DNA from: Clostridium frigoris
GTDB taxonomy: Bacteria; Bacillota; Clostridia; Clostridiales; Clostridiaceae
Length of the DNA stretch: 51,781 nt
Direction of reading: 5' to 3'
NCBI RefSeq assembly: GCF_018861865.1
Contig: NZ_JAHLDV010000020.1
Span: 1-51,781, forward strand
Below, piece after piece: positions 34,021 through 42,554 of this stretch. Under the pieces are notes generated by a model. That model did no database searches. It had not been told where the DNA came from and was given only the letters and a program-made list of their open reading frames with translations. The stretch's first letter is position 1, and the number at the start of each line of letters is the position of its first letter. A program made the translations under genes and the position numbers.

Positions 34021-35851
34021 CTTTAAAACACGTCCCTTCTTTAAAGTTAACATTAACACCACACTGCGTGCAGCCATCTTTGCAATTTTGAGTTAATTCT
34101 ACTTTTTTAGCTTTTTCATTTTCGAGTATTAAATATTCCTTATTTACACCAATATCTATGAAATCCCAAGGAAGTACCTCATCGTAACTTCTTTCGCGAT
34201 AAGCATAGAAATCTCCAGAGACTCCACATTCCTGCATTGCTTCCTTCCATATATCAAAATTAAAATATTCACCCCAACCATCAAATTTTGCACCCTTTTC
34301 AAATGCCTTTATTATAACATCACAAATTCTTCTGTCACCTCTAGCCATAACTGCTTCTAAATATGAAACTATTGATTCATGATAATTATAAATAACTGCC
34401 TTACTTTTTATAGCATATTTAACCGTTTTTATTTTCTCAGCTACATCCTCCATTGTGCTTTGTGGCGCCCATTGGAAAGGAGTAAATGGTTTTGGTACAA
34501 ATATAGCTGAACTTGCAGTAACTCTTAATCCTCTTTTTCGTGTTTCTTTCGGAATTTTAAAGTATTCCCCTGCGACTTTATCCGCAAGCTCTGCAATGCC
34601 GCGAACATCCTCTAATGTTTCATATGGAAGCCCCACCATAAAGTAAAGTTTTATAGTTGACCAACCTGAAGCAAATACGCTACTTGCTGCTTCTAATACT
34701 TGCTCTTCTGTAACACCCTTATTTATAATATCTCGCATTCTTTGCGTTCCAGCTTCTGGTGCAAAAGTTATACCAGTTTTTTTAACCTTTTGTATTTCCT
34801 TAATCAAGTCTACTGAGAAAGAATTTATTCTAATAGATGGTAAGGACACACTAATATGTTCTTCTTTATATTTTTCTATAAGTGTTGTTATAAGATTTCG
34901 TATATCCGAATAATCACAAATACTTAAAGAGCTTAAAGATATTTCTCTATACCCTGTACTTTTTAATAATTTATCTGCTGTATCTATAAGGTTAGCTGTG
35001 CTTTTTTCTCTAACAGGTCTATATATCATCCCCGCTTGGCAAAATCTACATCCATTGGTGCATCCTCTAAATGTCTCAAGTATTACTCTATCATGAACTA
35101 TTTCAACATAAGGCACTACCATTTTTTCAGGAAAAGCAACTTCATCAAGATTTGGCACAAATCTTTTTCTAACCATTTTAGGAACATCATCGTATTTAGG
35201 TTTAAATTCACGAATTGTGTTATCTTCCTTATACGATACCTCATATAATGAAGGCACATATACTCCCCTTATTTTAGATATCTCTCTTAAAAATTCTTTC
35301 TTCTTGCCTTTGTAATTTTTATAAACATCCAATACATCATTCATTATCTCTTCGCCCTCACCAAGCTCAAAGAAATCTACTATATCGTATAATGGTTCAG
35401 GGTTGTAAGCACATGGACCACCAGCCATAATTATAGGCTCATCGTCGCCTCTCTGTGAGGCTCTTATAGTAATACCTGACATATCAAGCATGTTAAGAAT
35501 ATTTGTGTAACTCATCTCATATTGAAGCGTAAATCCTAAAAAATCAAACTCATTTAAAGAATCCTTACTCTCTAATGCATACAAAGATATATTATTATCT
35601 CTCATTTGTTTTTCCATATCTGGCCAAGGTGCAAAAGCCCTTTCACAGTAAGTGTCGACTCTTTCATTTAATACGTGATAGAGTATTCTACTTCCCAAAT
35701 GTGACATACCTACTTCATATACATCTGGGAAACAAAAAGCAAATCTTATATCAATTTTATCTATATCTTTATAACAACAATTTAATTCTCCACCTATATA
35801 TCTAGCAGGTTTTTCAACCTTAAATAAGATATCATCGGAAATTTTATTCAT
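33995..35851 (-). CDS. TIGR03960 family B12-binding-like radical SAM protein
   Basis: A 618-residue protein with an N-terminal region resembling a B12-binding fold (RFAFCFPDVYEVGMSHLGSR) and a radical SAM core with CTNGCRFC (CxxxCxxC) followed by the Elp3/MiaB-like barrel (SLSSLSICDYSDI, SFAPEAGTQRMRD-like). The Cys-rich C terminus (CKDGCTQCGVN, GTCFKG) may bind a second cluster or zinc. The start is the ATG eight bases after GGAG. Substrate unknown; the linked DUF2344 gene suggests a joint RNA- or protein-modification role. Confidence 0.9.
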   Translation of the reverse strand: MNKISDDILFKVEKPARYIGGELNCCYKDIDKIDIRFAFCFPDVYEVGMSHLGSRILYHVLNERVDTYCERAFAPWPDMEKQMRDNNISLYALESKDSLNEFDFLGFTLQYEMSYTNILNMLDMSGITIRASQRGDDEPIIMAGGPCAYNPEPLYDIVDFFELGEGEEIMNDVLDVYKNYKGKKKEFLREISKIRGVYVPSLYEVSYKEDNTIREFKPKYDDVPKMVRKRFVPNLDEVAFPEKMVVPYVEIVHDRVILETFRGCTNGCRFCQAGMIYRPVREKSTANLIDTADKLLKSTGYREISLSSLSICDYSDIRNLITTLIEKYKEEHISVSLPSIRINSFSVDLIKEIQKVKKTGITFAPEAGTQRMRDIINKGVTEEQVLEAASSVFASGWSTIKLYFMVGLPYETLEDVRGIAELADKVAGEYFKIPKETRKRGLRVTASSAIFVPKPFTPFQWAPQSTMEDVAEKIKTVKYAIKSKAVIYNYHESIVSYLEAVMARGDRRICDVIIKAFEKGAKFDGWGEYFNFDIWKEAMQECGVSGDFYAYRERSYDEVLPWDFIDIGVNKEYLILENEKAKKVELTQNCKDGCTQCGVNVNFKEGTCFKGALFNQVQ

Positions 35852-35994
35852 AGAAACCACTCCTCGTTTTTTCATTTACGGTAGATAATAATTTACGTTC
35901 ATTACATTATTTTATTTTAACACATGAGTCTTAAATCTCAAAACTAAAAATTTTTTATCATTTTGAACAAACCACTATACTATAGCATTTAAAA

Positions 35995-36030
35995 TAAAAT
36001 GACCAACCTAATAATAGGTTGGTCATTTGG
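35995..36030 (-). terminator. Terminator after spoIVFB
   Basis: The 12-bp stem ATGACCAACCTA/TAGGTTGGTCAT with an ATTA-type loop and TTTTATTTT on the minus strand, 13 bp after the spoIVFB stop codon. Confidence 0.9.
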
Positions 36031-36042
36031 ATGTAAGATATA

Positions 36043-36903
36043 TCATAAATTATGTTTTATTTTTTTAATGTCAATATACTCTTGTAAGCTTATATCACCA
36101 TATGTTTTTATTGCCTCAATTATTTCTTCCTCATACAATGTCTCGATTACACACATATTTCCGTCAAGTATAGTGAACAAATTATATTTATTTTTATCAA
36201 TTATTCCCAAAACATATAATAAACTTTTCTCACAAAAAATAGATATACTTCTATTCTCTACATACCCTCGTTTTATAAATCTATATTTTTTCTTAATAAT
36301 ATAACCCATAATCAAATATACTATCCTTTCCTTCTCTTTAATTGAAGATATTAAAATAAATATTGAAATTAAGCCTAAATTAAAATTACCCTTATTGGCA
36401 GATACACTTACAAAATATATAAACATAAAAACACTTCCAAGAATCATGCTAACCCTAATAGTTGCCTCATTAGCTTTTCTATAGATATTATTAAAACTAA
36501 GTATATCGCGAAGAACTCGCCCACCATCTAATGGGAAAGCTGGTATAAGATTAAATATACCTATTGCTAAATTACTATTGCAAATCAAATCAAAATATGG
36601 ATTTTTGAATATTATAAATAAAATATAAAAAATGAATGCAAGTAATAAGTTTAGTAATGGTCCTGATAAAGAAATCATTAAATCCTCTTTGGCATTTGCT
36701 TCATCTAAATTTTTAAGCTTAAGCACTGCGCCTACAGGAAGTATTTCTATATCAAAACCAGAAAAGCCTAAAATTCTTGCGGTTAAATAATGCATTAACT
36801 CATGGAGGAATACAAAAACAAAAGATATTACTAGTTCACCTTTAAATCCCAATACTATTAGCAAAATAATATACGGTATAAATAATTTACTTATTTTTAT
36901 CAA
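36043..36903 (-). CDS. spoIVFB: Site-2 protease SpoIVFB (family M50)
   Basis: A 286-residue intramembrane metalloprotease with zinc motif HELMH (about residue 34) and NLIPAFPLDGGR (about 117), plus several membrane helices and a C-terminal cytoplasmic region (about 195-286) resembling a single CBS domain. In Bacillus, SpoIVFB cleaves pro-sigma-K in the mother cell. The start is a TTG five bases after GGGGG. The preceding small gene encodes a SpoIVFA-like partner. Confidence 0.9.
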   Translation of the reverse strand: MIKISKLFIPYIILLIVLGFKGELVISFVFVFLHELMHYLTARILGFSGFDIEILPVGAVLKLKNLDEANAKEDLMISLSGPLLNLLLAFIFYILFIIFKNPYFDLICNSNLAIGIFNLIPAFPLDGGRVLRDILSFNNIYRKANEATIRVSMILGSVFMFIYFVSVSANKGNFNLGLISIFILISSIKEKERIVYLIMGYIIKKKYRFIKRGYVENRSISIFCEKSLLYVLGIIDKNKYNLFTILDGNMCVIETLYEEEIIEAIKTYGDISLQEYIDIKKIKHNL

Positions 36904-36950
36904 TTAATCCCCCAAAGCAATTACTAAGATGTTGTAAACCACTCCATTTG

Positions 36951-37331
36951 CTAAAAATTAATATTGTTTATTCCATTTTTCTCAGGTATTATACTTTTTA
37001 CTTTGTCTAAAAACTTTATAGTAATTGTTTCTACCTCTTTGAATCTAATATCTTTAGCTTTCCCAAATAAAACACTATAATTGTATTGTTTATTTATCGC
37101 TTCCTTAGAATAATTATATACAAATTGTGTTTTTGGTGTAATAACTACTTTGAGAAGCAAAACAATAATAAATAATGTAAGTACTCCAATTAACTCCCTT
37201 GTTAATCTCTTTATATATAAATTTGATAAACTTTTTTGTTTATTGTTTTCACTATGAAATTTATTTGTACCTCTTTGCCTTCTAGCTAAATTATTATAAT
37301 AGCTTTGGTATTGCGTATTATAATTTCCCAT
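36951..37331 (-). CDS. Short SpoIVFA-like membrane protein
   Basis: A 126-residue protein starting MGNYNTQYQSYYNNLARRQ, with a hydrophilic N terminus, one membrane helix (about 45-65, GVLTLFIIVLLLKVV) and a short extracytoplasmic segment. In many clostridia and Bacillus the gene upstream of spoIVFB encodes an SpoIVFA/M23 peptidase-like protein with an LytM domain; here that domain is absent and the protein ends after about 60 outside residues. It has a GGAGGGG ribosome binding site. Role inferred from position: partner of SpoIVFB. Confidence 0.55.
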   Translation of the reverse strand: MGNYNTQYQSYYNNLARRQRGTNKFHSENNKQKSLSNLYIKRLTRELIGVLTLFIIVLLLKVVITPKTQFVYNYSKEAINKQYNYSVLFGKAKDIRFKEVETITIKFLDKVKSIIPEKNGINNINF

Positions 37332-37437
37332 TTGCCCCTCCTTATACAGTCTTTTACTATCTATATATATTTAATTTTCATAATTTATATTACAAATTAT
37401 AATAAAAAATATATTAATCATCCACAATAATAAAAGC

Positions 37438-37497
37438 ACTGTATAAATGCAGCGCTCACTGTATAAATACATTGCTCACTGTATAAATACATTGCTC
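37438..37497 (-). repeat. Three tandem 20-bp repeats 3' of mgsA
   Basis: Three head-to-tail units at 37438-37457, 37458-37477 and 37478-37497. The first is ACTGTATAAATGCAGCGCTC; the other two share ACTGTATAAATACATTGCTC exactly. They lie 14 bp after the mgsA stop. Function unknown. Confidence 0.9.
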
Positions 37498-37511
37498 TTT
37501 ATCATATATTA

Positions 37512-37886
37512 TTAATATTCACGATCTTTTAAACTTCTCATCAAAACTTCAGCTGTACCTAAATTGGTAGCAAGAGGAACGCAATGTACATCACATAACC
37601 TAAGAAGTGCAGAAATATCTGGCTCATGAGGTTGAGGTGTTAGTGGATCGCGAAGGAAAATTATCATATCCATTTCCCCCTGTGCAAGCTTAGCACCTAT
37701 TTGCTGATCGCCTCCAAGTGGTCCTGATAAAAATCTAGTGACTGAAAGACCAACTTTTTCATTTATTAATTTTCCTGTTGTACCAGTTCCATATAATTCA
37801 TGTTTAGATAAAATATCCTTATAACGCTCAGCAAAATCAATCATATCTTCCTTTTTTTTATCATGTGCTACTAATGCTATTCTCAT
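37512..37886 (-). CDS. mgsA: Methylglyoxal synthase
   Basis: A 124-residue enzyme that converts dihydroxyacetone phosphate to methylglyoxal and phosphate. It has the family motifs ALVAHDKKK (about 4), [10 protein letters not shown] (about 32), [12 protein letters not shown] (about 54) and [14 protein letters not shown] (about 77), with the catalytic Asp in GGDQQIGA. Length is typical. It follows rodA in the common clostridial order min genes-rodA-mgsA, and its 3' side carries a small tandem repeat. Confidence 0.96.
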   Translation of the reverse strand: MRIALVAHDKKKEDMIDFAERYKDILSKHELYGTGTTGKLINEKVGLSVTRFLSGPLGGDQQIGAKLAQGEMDMIIFLRDPLTPQPHEPDISALLRLCDVHCVPLATNLGTAEVLMRSLKDREY

Positions 37887-37920
37887 ATGTTTCCCCCTAA
37901 TATAATTTTTATGAAGTATA

Positions 37921-37951
37921 TTAAATCATCGCATAAAGCGCTGAAATATTA
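37921..37951 (-). repeat. 31-bp dispersed element, copy 3 (3' of rodA)
   Basis: TTAAATCAT-N10-GCTGAAATATTA with core CGCATAAAGC; its last base (37951) touches the rodA stop codon at 37952. In this copy the core can form a small stem (CGC...GCG). Confidence 0.75.
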
Positions 37952-39070
37952 TCAGAAATTTATTTTCTTTCTTCTCATCCCTACATTTAAAACAAGTCCT
38001 AATGCTATAAAGCTTGTTAAAAGTGAGCTTCCACCATAACTCATAAATGGAAGTGTTATTCCTGTAATAGGCATAAGTCCCACTGTCATTCCAATATTTT
38101 GCATTATTGAAAACAATAAATTAGATATAAACCCTATACATAATACAGTTCCAAAAATATCTTTAGAACCTTTCGCAATTTGTATTAATCTATATACGAG
38201 AATACCATATAATAATAGTAATAATAACGCGCCAATAAATCCCCACTCTTCTGCTAAAACAGCAAATATAAAATCAGTATGATTTTCTGGAACAGAATTA
38301 AATTGCACTCCATTTCCAAAACCGCGTCCAAAAATTCCTCCTGAACCTATAGCAAGTTTTGATTGTATAAGTTGAAGTCCAGAACCACTTGCATTTTCCT
38401 CCGGATGTAAAAAAGATGTAAGTCTCCCTTTCCAATAAGTTTGAAAAATTGGTGAGTTCCATGCGCCTATAACCAAAATAAGGATCGAAGTTATTCCTCC
38501 AATTATTATTTTTCTATCGAGACCTATACAAAAAAATATCCCAAGTACTATGAAAAAACTAACCATAGTCATTCCCATATCTGGTTGAATAACAATTAAA
38601 ATCATTGGAACTGCAGCATAAAACAACAAATGAACAAAGTTTTCGAGATTATTAATTTTACCTTCCATTTCATCTAGTTGCTTTGCAAGCATTATTATCA
38701 TACCAATTTTAGCAAATTCTGAAGGTTGTATATTTATCGGCCCAATATTTATCCAAGAATTCGCACCATTAGTAACTTTCCCAAAGACATCACCAATTAT
38801 TAGTAATACAATACCAGCCCAATATATTATCACCGCATAATTTTCTATTACCATATAATCAAACACTAAAAGAAAATATACTATAATAAGACTTAATAGC
38901 ATCGATGCAATTTGCTTTTCAAAGTAGTAATTTCCAGTACTACTATTGTGTGTAGCACTATAAATATTGACACATCCAAAAGTTACAATACAAATTGCAA
39001 TTATAATTGTAACATAATCTAATTCTCTTAATAGTTTCTTATTAAGTCTTAGGCTTTGTAAAAATTTCAT
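37952..39070 (-). CDS. rodA: Rod-shape-determining peptidoglycan glycosyltransferase (SEDS, RodA)
   Basis: A 372-residue SEDS protein with about ten membrane helices. Conserved regions include ANSWINIGPINIQPSEFAKIG (about 105), PDMG (about 163), ENHTDFIFAVLAEEWGF (about 260) and SYGGSSLL near the C terminus. SEDS proteins polymerise lipid II. The context next to min and mre genes favours RodA over FtsW. A short GC-rich hairpin lies just upstream of its ribosome binding site. Confidence 0.9.
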   Translation of the reverse strand: MKFLQSLRLNKKLLRELDYVTIIIAICIVTFGCVNIYSATHNSSTGNYYFEKQIASMLLSLIIVYFLLVFDYMVIENYAVIIYWAGIVLLIIGDVFGKVTNGANSWINIGPINIQPSEFAKIGMIIMLAKQLDEMEGKINNLENFVHLLFYAAVPMILIVIQPDMGMTMVSFFIVLGIFFCIGLDRKIIIGGITSILILVIGAWNSPIFQTYWKGRLTSFLHPEENASGSGLQLIQSKLAIGSGGIFGRGFGNGVQFNSVPENHTDFIFAVLAEEWGFIGALLLLLLYGILVYRLIQIAKGSKDIFGTVLCIGFISNLLFSIMQNIGMTVGLMPITGITLPFMSYGGSSLLTSFIALGLVLNVGMRRKKINF

Positions 39071-39092
39071 GATTTAACATACCTCCATCTTC

Positions 39093-39113
39093 GTGCTGCT
39101 TCGCAGCTCGCAC
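39093..39113 (-). promoter_or_regulatory. GC-rich hairpin upstream of the rodA ribosome binding site
   Basis: The stem GCTGC-TTC-GCAGC with extra GT/AC closing pairs. Its GC content is well above the surroundings. It is about 12 bases before GGAGG, so it could tune rodA translation. Inferred role. Confidence 0.35.
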
Positions 39114-39139
39114 CCAAATATGATTATATCATATAAAAA

Positions 39140-39177
39140 TAAAATAACTATGTATAAGTTGATAATTATACATAGCT
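39140..39177 (-). terminator. Terminator after minE
   Basis: Minus-strand CTATGTATAA/TTATACATAG (10 bp) followed by TTATTTTATTTTTAT, a few bases after the minE stop at 39186. Confidence 0.8.
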
Positions 39178-39185
39178 AAAATCTC

Positions 39186-39449
39186 TTATCGTTTTATTTT
39201 TTTAATTGGAATATTTGCAATTAGTGCTGGTGAATTTCCTTCATATTCATCCGTTGTTGTTAATCTAACCTCAATATCCCCAGTTTCTATTTCAGCGTAT
39301 TTTGAAATTACCTTTAATATATCACTTTTGATCATTTCTAAAAAATCAGGTGAAATGTCTGCTCTATCATGTATTAAAATTAGTTTTAATCTATCACTTG
39401 CAATATCCTTTGAGAAAATCTTGTTAGAAAATATTTTAAATAAATTCAT
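39186..39449 (-). CDS. minE: Cell division topological specificity factor MinE
   Basis: An 87-residue MinE. The N-terminal amphipathic MinD-binding segment is followed by LKLILIHDRADISPDFLEMIK and VISKYAEI, hallmarks of the family. MinE drives pole-to-pole Min oscillation so FtsZ assembles at midcell. It lies 15 bp after minD, and a terminator follows. Confidence 0.95.
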   Translation of the reverse strand: MNLFKIFSNKIFSKDIASDRLKLILIHDRADISPDFLEMIKSDILKVISKYAEIETGDIEVRLTTTDEYEGNSPALIANIPIKKIKR

Positions 39450-39463
39450 CTATGTCCCCCCCT

Positions 39464-40267
39464 TTATATTGCTCTGAACATTCTTTTTATAGTAGCAAAA
39501 AATCCAGCCTCACTTGCTGATCCATTTAATGAAGCATAGGTTACTTCCTCTCCCATTATTCTTCTTGCTATGTTTTTAAAAGCTAGTCCAGCAATCGACT
39601 TGTCATCTAAAACAATCGGCTCACCCTTATTGGTGGAAATTGTAACCTTTCTGTCGTCTGGTACAACTCCAATTAATTTAATTGCAAGGCACTCTATAAT
39701 ATCATCTACAGACAACATATCCCCATTTTTTGTCATTTCATAATTCATTCTATTTATTATAACCTCATGCCTATCAATTCCTTTAGAATCCAATTTTCCT
39801 ATTACCCTATCTGCATCTCTAACAGAAGTAAGTTCTGGATTTACAACTATAATAGCTCTATCTGCTCCAACTATAGCATTTTCGAATCCTTGCTCAATGC
39901 CAGCAGGACAATCTATAATAACATAATCAAAATCTTCTTTTAACTCATTTACAACCATGAGCATATCTTTTATATTAATATCATTTTTATCTCTTGTTTG
40001 AGCCGTTGGTAATAAAAATAAGTTACTAAATCTTTTATCTTTTATTAAAGCTTGTTTTAGTCTACACCTTTTTTCGATAACGTCCACCAGTGTAAACACC
40101 ACTCTATTTTCAAGTCCCATTAACACATCAAGGTTTCTAAGTCCTGTATCTCCATCGATTACTACAACCTTCTTATCCATTGATGCGATAGCTGTTCCAA
40201 TATTTGCTGTGGTCGTTGTTTTACCTACGCCACCCTTACCCGAAGTTATAACTATAGATTCTCCCAT
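39464..40267 (-). CDS. minD: Septum site-determining ATPase MinD
   Basis: A 267-residue MinD with the deviant Walker A SGKGGVGKTTTTANIG near the N terminus, DGDTGLRNLDVLMGLE and the C-terminal amphipathic membrane-targeting helix (FFATIKRMFRAI). It recruits MinC to the membrane. The ATG follows GGAGGG by eight bases and lies 14 bp after the minC stop codon. Confidence 0.97.
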   Translation of the reverse strand: MGESIVITSGKGGVGKTTTTANIGTAIASMDKKVVVIDGDTGLRNLDVLMGLENRVVFTLVDVIEKRCRLKQALIKDKRFSNLFLLPTAQTRDKNDINIKDMLMVVNELKEDFDYVIIDCPAGIEQGFENAIVGADRAIIVVNPELTSVRDADRVIGKLDSKGIDRHEVIINRMNYEMTKNGDMLSVDDIIECLAIKLIGVVPDDRKVTISTNKGEPIVLDDKSIAGLAFKNIARRIMGEEVTYASLNGSASEAGFFATIKRMFRAI

Positions 40268-40281
40268 GTGAATTCCCTCCA

Positions 40282-40914
40282 TTATATATATTTATTAGGT
40301 AAATACGGTTCTACAATAACATTTCCATTTTTAATTTTTGCTACCTCAGGATATTTAGGTTTAATTTCATCTTCAGGAGACCTTGTTACAACGCTACCAA
40401 TCTGAAGTATTTGAGGTTCTAACCTAAATGCAGCAATTATAGCCTTCTCATTTCCATTAGAACCCGCATGAACAACTCCTCTTAAAGTACCAAATACAAT
40501 TATATTTCCTGCTGCGTATATTTCAGCTCCTGGATTTACATCACCAATTATAATTATATTACCAGGATAATTTATGCTTTGTCCACTTCTTATTGTTTTT
40601 CTCAAAAATTTAGTTCTTCCCTCATATATTCCAGTAAACACGTTTCCAATAGGTTCTTCTTGATTTTGAAAAATACAATCACTAATTAGAAATTCATCAA
40701 ATAATACTTCCTTTAATTTCCTACTTTCCCTTTCATTTATGTACTTAAGTTCAGTAGTTATTTTCAAAGTGCTACCTTTGTAAAATTTTCTTCCCTGCGC
40801 AAGTTTATCAATTAAAGCCTCTAGCATATCATCAAAATCACTAAAATGGTCCATATTTATAACTACATTTAATCCTTCTCTATTTCCTTTAATAACTATT
40901 TTATCTGTAACCAT
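40282..40914 (-). CDS. minC: Septum site-determining protein MinC
   Basis: A 210-residue FtsZ-polymerisation inhibitor. An N-terminal FtsZ-binding domain (about 1-100) is followed by the C-terminal beta-helix domain ([25 protein letters not shown]) that binds MinD. The start follows GGAGG. It heads minC-minD-minE. In many clostridia a PBP2 gene lies just upstream of minC; here only 284 bp separate it from mreD. Confidence 0.95.
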   Translation of the reverse strand: MVTDKIVIKGNREGLNVVINMDHFSDFDDMLEALIDKLAQGRKFYKGSTLKITTELKYINERESRKLKEVLFDEFLISDCIFQNQEEPIGNVFTGIYEGRTKFLRKTIRSGQSINYPGNIIIIGDVNPGAEIYAAGNIIVFGTLRGVVHAGSNGNEKAIIAAFRLEPQILQIGSVVTRSPEDEIKPKYPEVAKIKNGNVIVEPYLPNKYI

Positions 40915-41117
40915 AATTTTAACCTCCTAGCTCTCATCTGGGGTGTGCGGGACACTAAAATAAATGAAAAGTCCCTAAATGAATTATAAATTATTTTACT
41001 CCATAGTTGAACTGTTACATAAAATAACTTATCTTATTATTTCAACATAATGCAAGTAAATTCCTGCTTAATTTTAATATTAATATTTTTTTATCTATAT
41101 TCATGCTTCTTAAACCA

Positions 41118-41153
41118 AATAAACTCCAACAAACAAATTTGTCAGAGTTTATT
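41118..41153 (-). terminator. Possible terminator after mreD
   Basis: The stem AATAAACTC/GAGTTTATT with an internal ACAAA/TTTGT pairing, followed by a weak T stretch (TTTGGTTT) on the minus strand. The 40915-41117 region holds no other clear feature apart from a small GGGAC/GTCCC hairpin (40949-40975). Confidence 0.5.
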
Positions 41154-41198
41154 TATTAAGTATTATATCAACCTTTTAATTCAACTAAAATAGTCTTA

Positions 41199-41690
41199 TT
41201 AAAATTTCCACTCACGTTTCATATATTCCTTTTGGGATAGTTTATATGTAAACTTATACATAAAAATACAAACTACTAAATTGTATATTGCTATATATAC
41301 TATTACTCCCATATATATATATTGTTTTATAAAAAACAATATAGAAAATACTATTAACCCCTTTACTAAACTCAACACAAAAGATGATATTATTGGGAAA
41401 AATGATTTTTCAATAAATATGCTTTTACCTATATTTGCAGCTACAAAACACATAAGCATATTGCTTATCATATTGATTCCAAACACATTTAAGAAATACA
41501 CATCCTGAAGTGCACCAGTGAAAACCCCAATTATCAGTGCATCTCTTGGAGAACTAACAATAGAGTAACACAGTGCAAATATAAATAGTAGGCTTGGACA
41601 CGCACCATTTATCTTAAGTAAAGGCATTAAAGTATTATCTAATATTAGAAATAGAATACATAAAAGCACTATTGTTAATATCCTCTTCAT
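41199..41690 (-). CDS. mreD: Rod-shape-determining protein MreD
   Basis: A 163-residue, very hydrophobic protein with about five membrane helices, typical of MreD, which links MreC and the elongasome. LKINGACPSLLFIFALCYSIV and GALQDVYFLNVFGINMISNML fit the family. It follows mreC by 10 bp. Confidence 0.9.
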   Translation of the reverse strand: MKRILTIVLLCILFLILDNTLMPLLKINGACPSLLFIFALCYSIVSSPRDALIIGVFTGALQDVYFLNVFGINMISNMLMCFVAANIGKSIFIEKSFFPIISSFVLSLVKGLIVFSILFFIKQYIYMGVIVYIAIYNLVVCIFMYKFTYKLSQKEYMKREWKF

Positions 41691-41700
41691 AATCCAACCC

Positions 41701-42552
41701 CTAATATTTTATTTCTCCAGCTTTTGTATCTGTAGGTACCACAATAAAAACTTCTTCAATTTTTGAAAAATCAACATATGGTTTTATTATGGCACTCTTC
41801 ATTACTTCGCCTTTATCCTCGTGTACACTTAAAACACTTCCAATTCTTATTCCAGCTGGATATATGCCTCCAAGTCCAGATGTTACTATTACATCACCTT
41901 TTTTTATTTTTGAATCTAAAGAAAGACGTTGTATTTGTGCAAGTGATTTATTCTTCTCATCTGTATATCCTTTAACAATACCATTATTATCTCTTGTTCT
42001 ATCAACAAGACCTGCCACTGCAATATTTTCATTAGATAAACATTGCACTATCGACCAATTATCACCGACTGATGTAACTTGACCTACAAGCCCATCTCCA
42101 GTCATAGCAACCATTCCTTTTTTTATACCCTTATTTTCACCCTTGTTTATTGTAAATCCATCTGAAAAACTATTTCCACATAATCCATTTATATCAGCAC
42201 CTACGTAATTGTATTGCTCTTTTTGAGATGAAAAATTAAGCATTTTCCTTAATCTCACATTTTCTTTTATTGAAGCAGTATATTCTAATTGTTTAGATTG
42301 TAACTCACTGTTCGTCTTTTTAAGTTCTTCGTTTTCTTTCTTAACATCTGATATATTCGTTATAAACTTAAAAGAATTTTTCATTTTAAAAAAGCCATTA
42401 AAAATTATACCTTGTACTGAATTTATTGTTACCCCAACACCATTTTCTACAAAAGACATTTTATCTCGGTTTACACTATAACCAATTAGTGATAAAAAGG
42501 TAACTGACAGTAATATAATAACTACTGCCAGTTTGTTTTTTAAAAATCTCAT
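41701..42552 (-). CDS. mreC: Rod-shape-determining protein MreC
   Basis: A 283-residue protein with a short cytoplasmic start, one membrane helix, a coiled coil (about 65-105) and a periplasmic beta-barrel pair (GANINGLCGNSFSDGFTINKGENKG-like, VVTSGLGGIYPAGIRIGSV). It scaffolds the elongasome by binding PBP2-type enzymes. It starts 2 bp after mreB, so the two are translationally coupled. Confidence 0.95.
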   Translation of the reverse strand: MRFLKNKLAVVIILLSVTFLSLIGYSVNRDKMSFVENGVGVTINSVQGIIFNGFFKMKNSFKFITNISDVKKENEELKKTNSELQSKQLEYTASIKENVRLRKMLNFSSQKEQYNYVGADINGLCGNSFSDGFTINKGENKGIKKGMVAMTGDGLVGQVTSVGDNWSIVQCLSNENIAVAGLVDRTRDNNGIVKGYTDEKNKSLAQIQRLSLDSKIKKGDVIVTSGLGGIYPAGIRIGSVLSVHEDKGEVMKSAIIKPYVDFSKIEEVFIVVPTDTKAGEIKY

Positions 42553-42554
42553 AT

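Noticed and set aside
39069-39077. ATGATTTAA near the rodA start as another element arm
   Set aside because: The partner arm is absent, and it is part of the rodA start and ribosome binding region.
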